Positions 8,604 through 17,492 of a stretch of 64,000 nucleotides of DNA are shown here, piece after piece; the stretch's first letter is position 1, and every line of letters starts with the position of its first letter. The position numbers and the translations under genes were made by a program. This DNA is from Actinoplanes italicus (GTDB taxonomy: Bacteria > Actinomycetota > Actinomycetes > Mycobacteriales > Micromonosporaceae). The stretch covers positions 62,001-126,000 of the forward strand of contig NZ_PVMZ01000007.1 of NCBI RefSeq assembly GCF_003001815.1, given 5' to 3'. Below the pieces are notes generated by a model. It was not told where the DNA came from, did no database searches, and was given only the letters and a program-made list of their open reading frames with translations.

Positions 8604-9619
8604 AGACGGTTGGCCAGCCACTCGACGGCCAGCGGGTACCGCCAGTCGATGCCGCCGTGCTTGGCGGGGAACAACTCGAAGGCGATCTTGTCCCCGGGTA
8701 CTCCGATCCGTACCAGACCATCCTTGAAGGCCTCGGCACCCAGATCGAGGAACCATTCGTCACGCGTTCCCGCGTCGATCCACACCGCGTTCAGGGAGCG
8801 CAGCTCGTCGGCGTACCGATCGATCATGCGAATCGGGTCCCAGTGCAGCCACCGCTGCCAGACCTCCTCGCGGATCTGCCCGGACCGGGGGTCGAACGGC
8901 AGCCGTGGGGTGCCGTCCGGGTCGGCGGAGAACGCCGCGGTGCAGCCCAGGACGAGAACCAGCAGCATGTCCTCCTCCTTGGTGAAGGCGACCCGCGACT
9001 GGAAGTCCTTCCAGTACGCCAGAATGTCGTGGTCGTAGTCGCGCAGCGCGCGTGCGGCCTTGGCGAACTCGCCGAGGTAGCAGTACTCGTAGAGCGCGTC
9101 GCCGGCGTGGGTGGCCAGGGCGCCGAACAGGTCGGGCCGCAGCATCGGCGTGATCATCGCGCCGAACCCGCCGGACGACTTGCCGGTGATGGCCCGTGAG
9201 TCCCGGTGCGCCAAGGTCCGGTAGTTGGCGTCCACGTACGGCACCACCTCGTCACAGAGGTAGGTGTGGTAGTTCCCGGTGCCGGGCGAGTCGACGAACT
9301 GCGAGCCGCCGTACGCGGTCCACGCGTCGACGTAGACGAGGATGCAGCCGGGCGCCTTCTGCTGGGCGAACACCTGGTCGGCGGTCTCGACGAAGGGCTG
9401 CCGGAACGGCGTCCGGTTGCTCCACATGGTGACCTGGCCGGAGTAGCCCTGGATCACGTAGATGCTCGGGTAGCGCTGGTCGCCCTGCTCGTAGCCGGGC
9501 GGCGTGTAGACCCACAGCGGCCGCACGTGCGGGTCGCCGAGGACGTTGCCGCGCAGGGCCTGCGAGTCGATCGTGTCGTGGTGCAGGGTGCCGGCGAGTT
9601 CACTGGTCCATATCGACAT
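8591..9619 (-). CDS. Alpha/beta hydrolase of the esterase family
   Basis: The 342-residue product is an esterase-D/feruloyl-esterase-like hydrolase. VYTPPGYEQG and YPSIYVIQGY open the fold, the nucleophile sits in GKSSGG (Ser148), and IDAGTRDEWFLDLG and AKHGGIDWRYP supply plausible acid and His residues. No signal peptide is visible, so it is probably cytoplasmic. The ATG at 9619 lies only 26 bases from the divergent acyltransferase start. Related proteins hydrolyse acyl or acetyl esters of sugars and siderophores; the substrate is not evident. Confidence 0.8.
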   Translation of the reverse strand: MSIWTSELAGTLHHDTIDSQALRGNVLGDPHVRPLWVYTPPGYEQGDQRYPSIYVIQGYSGQVTMWSNRTPFRQPFVETADQVFAQQKAPGCILVYVDAWTAYGGSQFVDSPGTGNYHTYLCDEVVPYVDANYRTLAHRDSRAITGKSSGGFGAMITPMLRPDLFGALATHAGDALYEYCYLGEFAKAARALRDYDHDILAYWKDFQSRVAFTKEEDMLLVLVLGCTAAFSADPDGTPRLPFDPRSGQIREEVWQRWLHWDPIRMIDRYADELRSLNAVWIDAGTRDEWFLDLGAEAFKDGLVRIGVPGDKIAFELFPAKHGGIDWRYPLAVEWLANRLQRD

Positions 9620-9645
9620 ACCGCCGAGTCAACTATGTTTCTGCG

Positions 9646-10800
9646 ATGACCGCACCCAGGTTGGCGTGGCTCGACGGGCTCCGCGCCGTCGCCGTACTGC
9701 TGGTGGTCTATGCGCATCTGACCCGGTTCACCTTCACCGGCCTGCGGGCGGTGACCGGCGAGTGGCTGCACGCCGGAACCGCCGGCGTGATGCTGTTCTT
9801 CCTGGTCAGCGGCTACATCGTCCCGGCCTCGCTGGAACGGCACGGCGATCTGCGACGGTTCTGGATCAGCCGCGCCCGCCGCCTCTTCCCGCTCTACCTC
9901 GCGGTGATCGCGGTCCTCGCGGTCGCCCACCCGCCGCAGGACCCCGTCGCCTCGGTGGCCGGCCACGCGACGATGCTGCCCTTCCTCACGGGTGTGCCGC
10001 TCGTCACCGCGGTTTTCTGGACGCTCTCCTTCGAGATGGTCTTCTACCTTCTGGTCACCACCCTCTTTGCGGTACGGAGGGAGCGTTCCGTTCTTCCGCC
10101 GGTCCTCCTGGCGCTCGCCGGAGCGGCCACGGCGCCCCTCGTCCCGCTCCGGCTCGGCCAGGTTCCGTGGGCGGCCGCGGTGGTCCTCGTCGCCGGGCTG
10201 GCCGCGGTCGTGTCCCGCCGCCGGTGGGCCGAGATCGGCGGCGGCCTGCTGCTCGGTGGCCTGGCGCTGGGCCTGCTGTTGTTCAACATGGATCCGGCGC
10301 ACGCCCGGGACGGCCTGCTGATCGTCGCCGTGATGTTCACCGGCACGGTCATCCACCGTGCCGACCACGGGCAGGTCGGCTGGCTGCGGGCGGGCGCGGT
10401 GATCGCGGTGGTGGCGTCCGCGCTGCTGGCCGTCTGGATCGGTGAACTGGCCGCGCTCGACGCGCTGACCCCGCGTTACATCGCACGTTCGGTGCTCACG
10501 CTGCTGGTCTTCGGCGGGTCGTTCGTGGCCGGCATGCTGCTGCGTCACCATCGCACGCCGTTCTGGCTGACCCGGATCGGCGTGCTCAGCTACTCCGTCT
10601 ATCTGGTGCACTACGCGGTGATCGAACTGGGGCGGCCGATCCTGCGCTCGGACATCCCGGATCCGCTGCTCGCGGCCGGTTACCTGACCATGGTCCTCGG
10701 CGTCTCGTGGCTCACCCACCGGTACATCGAGCTGCCCGGCCAGCGGCTAGGGTCCTCACATGCCGGACAGCACCCTCACCTGGCGGAGAGTCGACGGTGA
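9646..10800 (+). CDS. Acyltransferase family 3 membrane protein (OafA/YrhL type)
   Basis: This 384-residue protein begins with RLAWLDGLRAVAVLLVVYAH, the first helix of acyltransferase-3 proteins including the conserved arginine and the catalytic-type His. About ten hydrophobic segments follow, with the RARRLFPLYL and FWTLSFEMVFYLLV motifs typical of the family. These enzymes move acyl groups, often acetyl, from the cytoplasm onto exported glycans or lipids. The stop lies 41 bases inside the next gene, in a different frame, so the two are tightly linked. Divergence from the esterase suggests an acylation/deacylation pair, but this is inference. Confidence 0.86.
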   Translation: MTAPRLAWLDGLRAVAVLLVVYAHLTRFTFTGLRAVTGEWLHAGTAGVMLFFLVSGYIVPASLERHGDLRRFWISRARRLFPLYLAVIAVLAVAHPPQDPVASVAGHATMLPFLTGVPLVTAVFWTLSFEMVFYLLVTTLFAVRRERSVLPPVLLALAGAATAPLVPLRLGQVPWAAAVVLVAGLAAVVSRRRWAEIGGGLLLGGLALGLLLFNMDPAHARDGLLIVAVMFTGTVIHRADHGQVGWLRAGAVIAVVASALLAVWIGELAALDALTPRYIARSVLTLLVFGGSFVAGMLLRHHRTPFWLTRIGVLSYSVYLVHYAVIELGRPILRSDIPDPLLAAGYLTMVLGVSWLTHRYIELPGQRLGSSHAGQHPHLAESRR

Positions 10801-11920
10801 CGTCGTCCACGGCTTGCAGCGCCTGATCTACGAAGGCCAGTACGACCACATCCTGCGGGTCCGCCGTTATCGGATGGTTCCGCTGATGTACTTCGCCGAC
10901 GGACACGTGACCTGGGGAGTCGGCAGCACCACCGACCTCGACGGGCTGCGCGAGGCGCTGTCCGACGGGACTCTCACGCTCGACCCGCCGGAGGGAACCG
11001 AGGTGTCCGTGCCCGGCCTCGGGGTGGTCACCGCCGGTTCGCGGGAGAATCCGCTGACCGTGGAGGCGCTGCTGGCCGACATCGCCGACGATCTCGCCCG
11101 CCTCGCCGGCCGGCACCACTCGTCGCGGCTGGCGTACGACGCGTTCCTCGCCTACGCCGCCGATCCCACCGACGCGGCACTGGCCACCGCCCGCGAGCGT
11201 TACCTGGCGATTCCGGGTGATCGCCGGATCTACTTCCTCGGCGACATGGACCAGAACGACGTGCCGGTCCGGGTACTGCTGGCCGCTCCCGGCGAGTCGA
11301 TCGAGGGCCGGGATCCCGGCTCGGTCGTGGCCGTGACGAGCGAGACCCGGGAGTGGGCGCTCGAGTACTTCCGCGAGCAGGCACGCGCCTTCGACCGATC
11401 GGTCGCCCGGAGAAGCGCCGACGGTCCCGAGATCGCCACCACGGCCCCGTTCATCGTGCGCTGGACCGGCTACCCGAACGGCTGGCCGGAGCCGCCGGGG
11501 CCGGAGGTGCTGCAGAACGACTATCCCGCCCTCGTCGTGCACGGTGGCCGGGAGTACCGGAGCGTCACGCACGCCTACTGGGCACTCTCCACCGACGACC
11601 CGAGGCAGCACGATCTGATCGCCGCAGCCGGGCGAGCCGCGGAGGCGGAGGCGCTCGGCCGGGACGCGCCCCGGCGCGGGGACTGGGCCGATGCCCGGCT
11701 GGGGTTGATGGGTGCGCTGCTGCGGGACAAGTTCCGCCGTCATCCGGCGATGGCCGCCACGCTGCTCGGCACCGGGGACGCCCGCATCCTGTACCGGCCG
11801 TCCGACTCCCGGTACTGGGCAACCGGCGACAACGCGTCGAACTGGATGGGCCGGCTGCTCGAGGTGGTGCGCTCGGAACTCGTCGCGGAAGGTGCCGGCG
11901 TCCTCTCGTACGACATCTAG
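10760..11920 (+). CDS. NADAR domain protein with long N-terminal extension
   Basis: Residues about 255-380 of 386 form a NADAR (YbiA/RibX-like) domain. It shows GREYRSVTHAYWAL, then GRDAPRRGDWADARLGLM, LLRDKFRRHP, LLGTGDARILYRPSDSRYW and DNASNWMGRLLEVVRSEL, which follow the family order. NADAR domains are N-glycosidases that act on riboflavin intermediates or remove ADP-ribose, and some serve as antitoxins to ADP-ribosyltransferases. The first ~240 residues (VHGLQRLIYEGQYDHILRV onward) match no domain I recognise. The ATG at 10760 lies 41 bases inside the upstream acyltransferase gene. The stop codon shares a CTAG with the convergent hydrolase. Domain confidence is good; the target is unknown and no DarT-like partner is nearby. 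Confidence 0.78.
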   Translation: MPDSTLTWRRVDGDVVHGLQRLIYEGQYDHILRVRRYRMVPLMYFADGHVTWGVGSTTDLDGLREALSDGTLTLDPPEGTEVSVPGLGVVTAGSRENPLTVEALLADIADDLARLAGRHHSSRLAYDAFLAYAADPTDAALATARERYLAIPGDRRIYFLGDMDQNDVPVRVLLAAPGESIEGRDPGSVVAVTSETREWALEYFREQARAFDRSVARRSADGPEIATTAPFIVRWTGYPNGWPEPPGPEVLQNDYPALVVHGGREYRSVTHAYWALSTDDPRQHDLIAAAGRAAEAEALGRDAPRRGDWADARLGLMGALLRDKFRRHPAMAATLLGTGDARILYRPSDSRYWATGDNASNWMGRLLEVVRSELVAEGAGVLSYDI

Positions 11921-13077
11921 GTCTTGAGGTTTTGATCGAGCCAGGCGAAGGCATCGTCCTGCATCTCGGCGGTGAAGATGTGGCCGAGGCCGGGCCAGGT
12001 CCGGGTGCGCAGCCGCGAGGCGGCGCGCTGCGAGGCATAAACCCGGGCGATCTTGCGGTACGCGACGGCGACGCCCTCGGCGGTGAAGAGTGGGTCGAGT
12101 TCGCCGCCGGTCAGGTACATCGGGCGCGGGGCGGCGAGGCTCGCGACGTCCGGGATGTCCAGGTGCCGGTAGAGGCCGGGATGCAGCATGTAGAAGGCGG
12201 ACTGACCACGCAGCGTGTTGTTGCCGGGGACCATCATCTCCTTGAGACCCGTCATCCAGCAGGCGGAGACGGTCGCCGCGATGTGGCCGGAGAGGGCCGC
12301 GACCTGCCACGCTCGGTAACCGCCCATCGAGAAACCGACCGCGGCGATCCGGCGCCGGTCGATCTCGGGCAGCGTGGTCAGCAGGGCTGCGGCGCGGGCG
12401 TCCTCGCGGGCCATCAGGCCGGCCGGTGAGGAGCCGAGGTTGAACAGGTTGCTCGCCAGGGCCTGCTGGCCCTCGTAGGTGAGGCCGCCGCGGTCGCCCC
12501 AGCCGAGGGCGTCGACGGCGAGGACCGCGTAACCGCGGGCGGCGAGGTGATCGCCGGGAAAACGGCCACTGAAGTAGCGCGCCGACCAGGCGCGGGCCGA
12601 GGTGAGGCGGGCCTCGTCGTACCAGGGTTCGATCAGTTTCTCCTTGCCGATGTCGAACCGGGCGCCGTGATCGTGCAGCAGCAGCGCGGCCGGGAACGGG
12701 CCCGGACCGTCGGGGACCAGCATGGTGGCGCGGACGCGGCTGTGCCGGGTGACGTTGAAGATCAGCTGGCGGCGGCGGTATCCGGGGCCGGGCTGCTCGT
12801 CGACGATCTCCGGGCGGAAGGGGGTGTGGTCGGCGGGTTCGACGAGGTGCTCCTCGAACCGGGCACGGGCCCGTCGTTTCCAGTCCCGGAATTCGCGCTC
12901 GCGGGCGTTCGGCCAGGCGAGGGGGAAGGTGAGCTCCGGCTTCAGGCGCTCGAAGAAGACCGGGAGGTTGCCGTCGATCACGGACGGGCCCTCGAAGCCG
13001 GCTGCCGCGCGGGCGTCGGCCAGGTGCGGGGCGGCGAGGGCCACGGCGGGGAGCGAGATGACGGAACGACGCTTCAT
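11917..13077 (-). CDS. Secreted alpha/beta hydrolase (acetyl-xylan-esterase/DLH-like)
   Basis: The 386-residue product starts at an ATG with AGGAA six bases upstream. MKRRSVISLPAVALAAP has the short basic and hydrophobic parts of an export signal, though without a full twin-arginine motif. The hydrolase domain shows LLLHDHGARFDIGKEK, GWGDRGG, the nucleophile elbow GFSMGGY, and late GGELDPLFT and GLGHIFTAEM motifs giving Asp and His. Relatives are annotated as alpha/beta hydrolase or acetylxylan esterase family proteins. A further 120 codons are open upstream but have no homology-like content. A role in processing plant or microbial polysaccharide esters would suit the neighbouring chitinase. 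Confidence 0.8.
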   Translation of the reverse strand: MKRRSVISLPAVALAAPHLADARAAAGFEGPSVIDGNLPVFFERLKPELTFPLAWPNAREREFRDWKRRARARFEEHLVEPADHTPFRPEIVDEQPGPGYRRRQLIFNVTRHSRVRATMLVPDGPGPFPAALLLHDHGARFDIGKEKLIEPWYDEARLTSARAWSARYFSGRFPGDHLAARGYAVLAVDALGWGDRGGLTYEGQQALASNLFNLGSSPAGLMAREDARAAALLTTLPEIDRRRIAAVGFSMGGYRAWQVAALSGHIAATVSACWMTGLKEMMVPGNNTLRGQSAFYMLHPGLYRHLDIPDVASLAAPRPMYLTGGELDPLFTAEGVAVAYRKIARVYASQRAASRLRTRTWPGLGHIFTAEMQDDAFAWLDQNLKT

Positions 13078-13153
13078 GGGATTCCTGTTCGTCGATGGGA
13101 TCCCGACGCTAGAAAGCCCTTTCCCGCATGTCAATGAGTTCTGCTGAAACAGC

Positions 13154-13188
13154 ACTGCCCGCCCCGGGGACGGTCCGGGGCGGGCAGT
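13154..13188 (-). terminator. Rho-independent-type terminator of the chitinase gene
   Basis: A perfect 14-bp inverted repeat (ACTGCCCGCCCCGG, arms 13154-13167 and 13175-13188) encloses a 7-base loop. It starts 12 bases past the chitinase stop codon. No long T-run follows, as is usual in high-GC actinobacteria. Confidence 0.85.
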
Positions 13189-13199
13189 ACCGGGATCGG

Positions 13200-14519
13200 T
13201 CAGCGACCCTGCAGGGCCTTCACGTTGTCGCCGAAGGTCCAGTTCTTGGAGCCGTCCCAGTTGATCGACCAGGTCATCAGGCCCTTGATGCCGGGGACAC
13301 TGTTCCAGGCCTGGCTGACCAGGGCCGGTGTCATGTAACCGCCACCGGCACCCACCTGCGCGGGCAGTCCGGGGACCTGCTTGTCGTACGGAATCCGGAT
13401 GGTCGTGCCCTGGATGGTGAGACCGTTCGCGAGGCACTGGGTCTGCACGGTGAAGCCCTGAACGGTGCCGGCGCCGTACGAGTCACCGGAGCAGCCGTAC
13501 ATGCTGCCGTTGTAGTACTGCATGTTCAGCCACCAGAGGCGGCCGTTGTCCAGATACTTCTTGATGATCGGCAGGTAGGAGCCCCAGATCGAGCCGTAGA
13601 CGACCGAGCCGCCGGTCACGTACGCCGTCTCGGGTGCCATGGTGAGGCCGAAGTTGGACGGCATGGCCGCGAGGACGCCGTCGATGATCCGGATCAGGTT
13701 GGCCTGCGAGGTCGACAGGGTGTTGATGTTGCCGCTGCCGGTGAGGCCGGTCTCGATGTCGATGTCGATGCCGTCGAAGTTGTACGCCTTCAGGATCGGC
13801 ACGATGGTCGCCACGAACCGGTCGGCGACGGCGCTGGAACTGAGGTCGACACCGGCGGTCGCGCCGCCGATGGACATCAGGATGGTCGCGCCCTGGGCCT
13901 TGGCGGCGCAGATCTCGGCGACGGTGGGCACCTTGACACCGGAGTCCATGCCGTTCTCCCACAGCACCGTGCCGTCGGAGCGGATCACCGGGAAGGCCGC
14001 CATCAGCACGTTGTAGCCGTGCTGGGTGATCCGGCTGTCGTTGATCGGGATCCAGCCCATGCCGGGGTGGACGCCGTTGGAGGCCCCGTCCCAGTTCTCC
14101 CAGTAGCCCTGCAGGACCTTGCCGGCGGGGCGGCCCTTGACGCCGCAGCCGGTCGGGTTGGAGGGCGATGTCGACGGGGACGTCGACGGGCTCGGGCTCG
14201 GGCTCGTGGAAGGGCTCTTGCTCACCGACGGGCTGGGGCTCGGGTTCGTACCGCCCTCACACGCGCCGAGGCTCTTCCACAAGGTCGGCGTTGCGGCCGG
14301 GTTCCAGTTCGTCCCCGCCCAGGCGGTGTGCGTGACCAGTGCCTGGTAGAGCGTCGACTGATAGGTGACCTGCTGCCCCGCGGTGTAGCTGACGCCCTCG
14401 GCCCAGATCGTCGAGGAGCAGGCCACGGCCGCGTTTCCGGTCGAGGCGAAGGCGACGGCCGAACCCAGCACCACCCCCGCTCCGGCGATCACGGCCAGCA
14501 TCTTGCGGCGAAGCCTCAT
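13200..14519 (-). CDS. Secreted chitinase, GH18 with N-terminal CBM5/12-like module
   Basis: The 439-residue protein starts at an ATG with GAGGAG seven bases upstream. A signal peptide (MRLRRKMLAVIAGAGVVLG to AFASTGNA) is followed by an aromatic carbohydrate-binding module (WAEGVSYTAGQQVTYQ, AWAGTNWNP, LWKSLGAC), then a Ser/Pro/Thr linker of about 40 residues. The GH18 barrel starts at GKVLQGYWENWDG. The catalytic signature DGIDIDIE contains the acid/base Glu, and the substrate-side MSIGG strand is present. It should be exported and cut chitin. It is followed by a clear terminator. The upstream region carries a promoter-like element also seen before the GH64 gene at 33337. Confidence 0.93.
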   Translation of the reverse strand: MRLRRKMLAVIAGAGVVLGSAVAFASTGNAAVACSSTIWAEGVSYTAGQQVTYQSTLYQALVTHTAWAGTNWNPAATPTLWKSLGACEGGTNPSPSPSVSKSPSTSPSPSPSTSPSTSPSNPTGCGVKGRPAGKVLQGYWENWDGASNGVHPGMGWIPINDSRITQHGYNVLMAAFPVIRSDGTVLWENGMDSGVKVPTVAEICAAKAQGATILMSIGGATAGVDLSSSAVADRFVATIVPILKAYNFDGIDIDIETGLTGSGNINTLSTSQANLIRIIDGVLAAMPSNFGLTMAPETAYVTGGSVVYGSIWGSYLPIIKKYLDNGRLWWLNMQYYNGSMYGCSGDSYGAGTVQGFTVQTQCLANGLTIQGTTIRIPYDKQVPGLPAQVGAGGGYMTPALVSQAWNSVPGIKGLMTWSINWDGSKNWTFGDNVKALQGR

Positions 14520-14570
14520 GGCGAACTCCTCGACATCCGTGGCGTGTGTGACCACATCCTCGAGTTCACA

Positions 14571-14595
14571 CACGTAAATATCAAGGGTTCTTAAC
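14571..14595 (-). promoter_or_regulatory. Putative promoter element of the chitinase gene
   Basis: Read on the minus strand, GTTAA (14595-14591) is followed by GATATTTACGTG (14582-14571), about 52 bases before the chitinase start. The same arrangement, GTTAA then GATATTGACATG (10 of 12 identical), lies 63 bases before the GH64 glucanase start. The AT-rich stretch stands out from the surrounding GC. The TTTACG/TTGACA part could be a -35 box, so this may be a shared promoter or activator site for secreted glycosidases. Confidence 0.45.
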
Positions 14596-14601
14596 AGTGG
14601 A

Positions 14602-15672
14602 TTATGGAAGAGTCTTTACAGTTAGTGGCAGGCCCACGAAGGCAGCGAACGGCTCCAGCGCCGGGCGCGCCTCCTCGATGTCGAACTCGGCCAGAGGCAA
14701 CACCGTCACGGTGACCGCTTTCTTGCCCAGCGTCCGTTTCCAGGTGGCCATCACGCGACCATCACGGACCAGGGTCGACTGGAAGATCCCGTTGTTGCCG
14801 GGGATGACTTTCGCGACCTGCTCCTTCGTCGCCATCATGGAACGGTCCTTGTAGCCGAGCATGTACTCGTCGAAGCCGGGCAGCGCCCACCAGCCGGTCG
14901 CCGGGCCCGCGTCGAGCACCGCCGGGTCGGCCCACATCTCCACGCCGTCGACGTCGACCCTGGCCAATCCGGCCCCGTCGACGCCCTTCCGGCAGTCCGT
15001 CATGGTCAGACCGGTCCACCCCGCGAAGTCCTTGACCGTGGTCGGGCCGTGGGATTGGAAGTAGCGCTTCGCCAGGACCGCCAGGGCCTCCTCGCGGGAC
15101 GGGCTGTTGCGCTCGGTGGCCCACTCGTCGAGCAGCACGAACGTCTGCTCGCTGCCCTGGTTGGGCGCAATCGCCGTGATGCCGCGCTGGCTCACATACC
15201 AGAGAAGGTGGTAGCCCCGCTGGCCCTCGGTGGAGATGCCGCCCTCGTTGAGCGCGGCCACACACGCCGACCGGGTCAGGCGGCCGCCGCCGGCCGCGAT
15301 CGCCGCGCCGAGCACGTCCATCGCCTGGTGCGCGGTCTTCTCGTCGAGGCCCAGGTATTCCCAGCGCTTGGCCACCCCGCTCAGGCTCCGGACACCGGCC
15401 AGCTCGAGCATCCAGTGCGCGTCGGCGGACGGGACCAGGTGAACGGTGCCTCGCATCGGCCAGGTGCGGACCACGTCACCCCGCTCGGTGGCGGCGACCA
15501 CCTCGGGCAACGTGATGCCTGGCAGGCGCACGCCCAGCGACCACAGCACGCTGTTGAGATCCTGCGCCTGCATGGCGCCGAACCACTCCACGATGCCCGG
15601 CACGTCGGTCTTGGAACGCGCGCCGAGCAGCAGGCTCGTCATCCGGAGGCTCAGGGCCGTGTCGATGTCCAC
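14602..15672 (-). CDS. Winged-helix AlkZ/YcaQ-like DNA glycosylase family protein
   Basis: The product has 356 residues, the size of the HTH_42 (AlkZ/YcaQ) family. The motif MQAQDLN near residues 34-40 gives the QxQ catalytic-type glutamines of the AlkZ family, and VVRTWPMRGTVHLV is the next conserved block. GWTGLTMTDCRK and the C-terminal LPGFDEYMLGYKDR region also match. Characterised members unhook interstrand crosslinks or protect producers from DNA-alkylating natural products; many actinobacterial paralogs are uncharacterised. It is a single gene with no visible biosynthetic cluster beside it. The ATG at 15672 lacks a strong ribosome-binding site. Confidence 0.82.
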   Translation of the reverse strand: MDIDTALSLRMTSLLLGARSKTDVPGIVEWFGAMQAQDLNSVLWSLGVRLPGITLPEVVAATERGDVVRTWPMRGTVHLVPSADAHWMLELAGVRSLSGVAKRWEYLGLDEKTAHQAMDVLGAAIAAGGGRLTRSACVAALNEGGISTEGQRGYHLLWYVSQRGITAIAPNQGSEQTFVLLDEWATERNSPSREEALAVLAKRYFQSHGPTTVKDFAGWTGLTMTDCRKGVDGAGLARVDVDGVEMWADPAVLDAGPATGWWALPGFDEYMLGYKDRSMMATKEQVAKVIPGNNGIFQSTLVRDGRVMATWKRTLGKKAVTVTVLPLAEFDIEEARPALEPFAAFVGLPLTVKTLP

Positions 15673-15705
15673 GGCCCTGAGCCTAGAGAAGGCCTACGAC
15701 AGAAA

Positions 15706-17337
15706 TCAGCGGCCGCGCTGTTCCCGGTACCGCTTGATCAGCGTGTTGGTCGACGAGTCGGCGTCGTCGGCCGGCGCCTCACGGGACGTCAGCTTCGGCG
15801 CGAGCTGGTTGGCCATCACCTTGCCGAGCTCCACACCCCACTGGTCGAAGGAGTTGATCTCCCAGATCACGCCCTGGGTGAAGGTGATGTGCTCGTAGAG
15901 CGCCACCAGCTGCCCGAACGTCTGCGGCGTCAGCGAGTGGGCCAGGATCGTGGTGGTCGGGTGGTTGCCCTGCATCACGCGGTGATGCGCCACCTTCGGG
16001 TCGGTGCCCTCGGCCTGTACCTGCTCCAGCGTGCGGCCGAACGCGAGCGCGCCGGTCTGCGCCAGGAAGTTCGACATGAACAGGTCGTGCATCTCGCCGA
16101 TGTCGTGGTTGGGCACGCTGAAACCGATGAAGTCCGCCGGGATCAGCTTCGTGCCCTGGTGGATCAGCTGGTAGAAGGCGTGCTGGCCGTTGGTGCCGGG
16201 CTCGCCCCAGAACACCTCGCCGGTCTGGAAGGTGACCGGCTCACCGGACAGGCGCACCGACTTGCCGTTGCTCTCCATGGTGAGCTGCTGGAGATAGGCG
16301 GCGAAACGGTGCAGATACTGGGCGTACGGCAGGACCGCGTGCGACTGGGCGCCGAGGAACGTGTCGTACCAGACGTTGATCAGGCCGAGCAGGGCCGGCA
16401 CGTTGCGCTCGATCGGCGTTCCGCGGAAGTGCTCGTCGACGGCGTGGTAACCGGCGAGCATCTCGGCGAACCGCTCCTTGCCGATGGCGATCATGACGGA
16501 CAGGCCGACCGCGGACGGCAGCGAGTAACGGCCACCCACCCAGTCCCAGAAGCCGAACATGTTCGCCGTGTCGATGCCGAAGTCGCCGACCTTGGCGGCG
16601 TTGGTGCTGACCGCGACGAAGTGCTTGGCGACCGCGGACGCGTCACCGCCGAGACCCTCCAGCAGCCAGGCGCGGGCCTCCTTGGCGTTGGTCAGCGTCT
16701 CCTGGGTGGTGAAGGTCTTCGACACCACGATGAACAGGGTGGTGGCCGGGTCGAGGTCGACGGTCTTCTCGAACAGGTCGGTGGGGTCGATGTTCGAGAC
16801 GAACCGGCACTCGATGTCGCGCTGGCTGAAGTCCTTCAACGCCTCGTACGCCATGACGGGGCCCAGGTCGGAGCCACCGATGCCGATGTTGACGATCGTC
16901 TTGATGTGCTCACCGGTGTGGCCTTTCCACTCCCCCGAGCGGACCTTGTCGGCGAACGCGCCCATCTTGTCGAGGACCTCGTGCACGTCGGCAACCACGT
17001 CCTGGCCGTCGACCACCAGCGACGCGTCACGCGGCAGCCGCAGCGCGGTGTGCAGGACGGCACGGTCCTCGGTGATGTTGATGTGCTCGCCGGCGAACAT
17101 GCCGGTGATCTTCTCGCTGAGCTTCGCCCGCTGCGCCAGCGCGAACAGGGCGGTCAGGACCTCGTCGGTGACGAGGTTCTTGCTGTAGTCGACATACAGC
17201 CCGGCGACCTCGGCGGCATAACGCTCGCCCCGCTGCGGGTCACTGCCGAACAGGTCGCGCAGGTGCACCGCGGCGAACTTCTCGGCCAGTCCCTGAAGAG
17301 TCTGCCACTCGGCGCTGTCGGAAACGTGTTCGCTCAT
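15706..17337 (-). CDS. pgi: Glucose-6-phosphate isomerase
   Basis: This 543-residue protein matches PGI over its whole length. It has GIGGSDLGP and VSKTFTTQET for phosphate binding, FWDWVGGRYSLPSAVG, the catalytic-Glu region FWGEPGTNGQHAFYQLIHQG, and the C-terminal FDQWGVELGK with the conserved Lys. It interconverts glucose-6-phosphate and fructose-6-phosphate in glycolysis and gluconeogenesis. The ATG at 17337 has GGGAG just upstream; the frame stays open another 48 codons but that part is not PGI-like. It is a housekeeping gene with no operon partner here. Confidence 0.97.
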   Translation of the reverse strand: MSEHVSDSAEWQTLQGLAEKFAAVHLRDLFGSDPQRGERYAAEVAGLYVDYSKNLVTDEVLTALFALAQRAKLSEKITGMFAGEHINITEDRAVLHTALRLPRDASLVVDGQDVVADVHEVLDKMGAFADKVRSGEWKGHTGEHIKTIVNIGIGGSDLGPVMAYEALKDFSQRDIECRFVSNIDPTDLFEKTVDLDPATTLFIVVSKTFTTQETLTNAKEARAWLLEGLGGDASAVAKHFVAVSTNAAKVGDFGIDTANMFGFWDWVGGRYSLPSAVGLSVMIAIGKERFAEMLAGYHAVDEHFRGTPIERNVPALLGLINVWYDTFLGAQSHAVLPYAQYLHRFAAYLQQLTMESNGKSVRLSGEPVTFQTGEVFWGEPGTNGQHAFYQLIHQGTKLIPADFIGFSVPNHDIGEMHDLFMSNFLAQTGALAFGRTLEQVQAEGTDPKVAHHRVMQGNHPTTTILAHSLTPQTFGQLVALYEHITFTQGVIWEINSFDQWGVELGKVMANQLAPKLTSREAPADDADSSTNTLIKRYREQRGR

Positions 17338-17492
17338 CTCTCCCACTCCGAACCTGGACGACGCACAAATCGTGGCACGATCCGCCGCCCGGCACCGGAG
17401 GAACCGGCCGCTCAGTCGTGTCCTGTCCGCGAGGTTAGTCGCCCGGAGTGACCACTGCTGCCTTGGTGTCCGCCTTCTCACTCCGGTGAACC

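Noticed and set aside
11917..13437. Longer 506-residue form of the alpha/beta hydrolase
   Set aside because: The extra 120 N-terminal residues run through the chitinase gene and terminator region; the ATG at 13077 has a good ribosome-binding site and gives a signal-like N-terminus.
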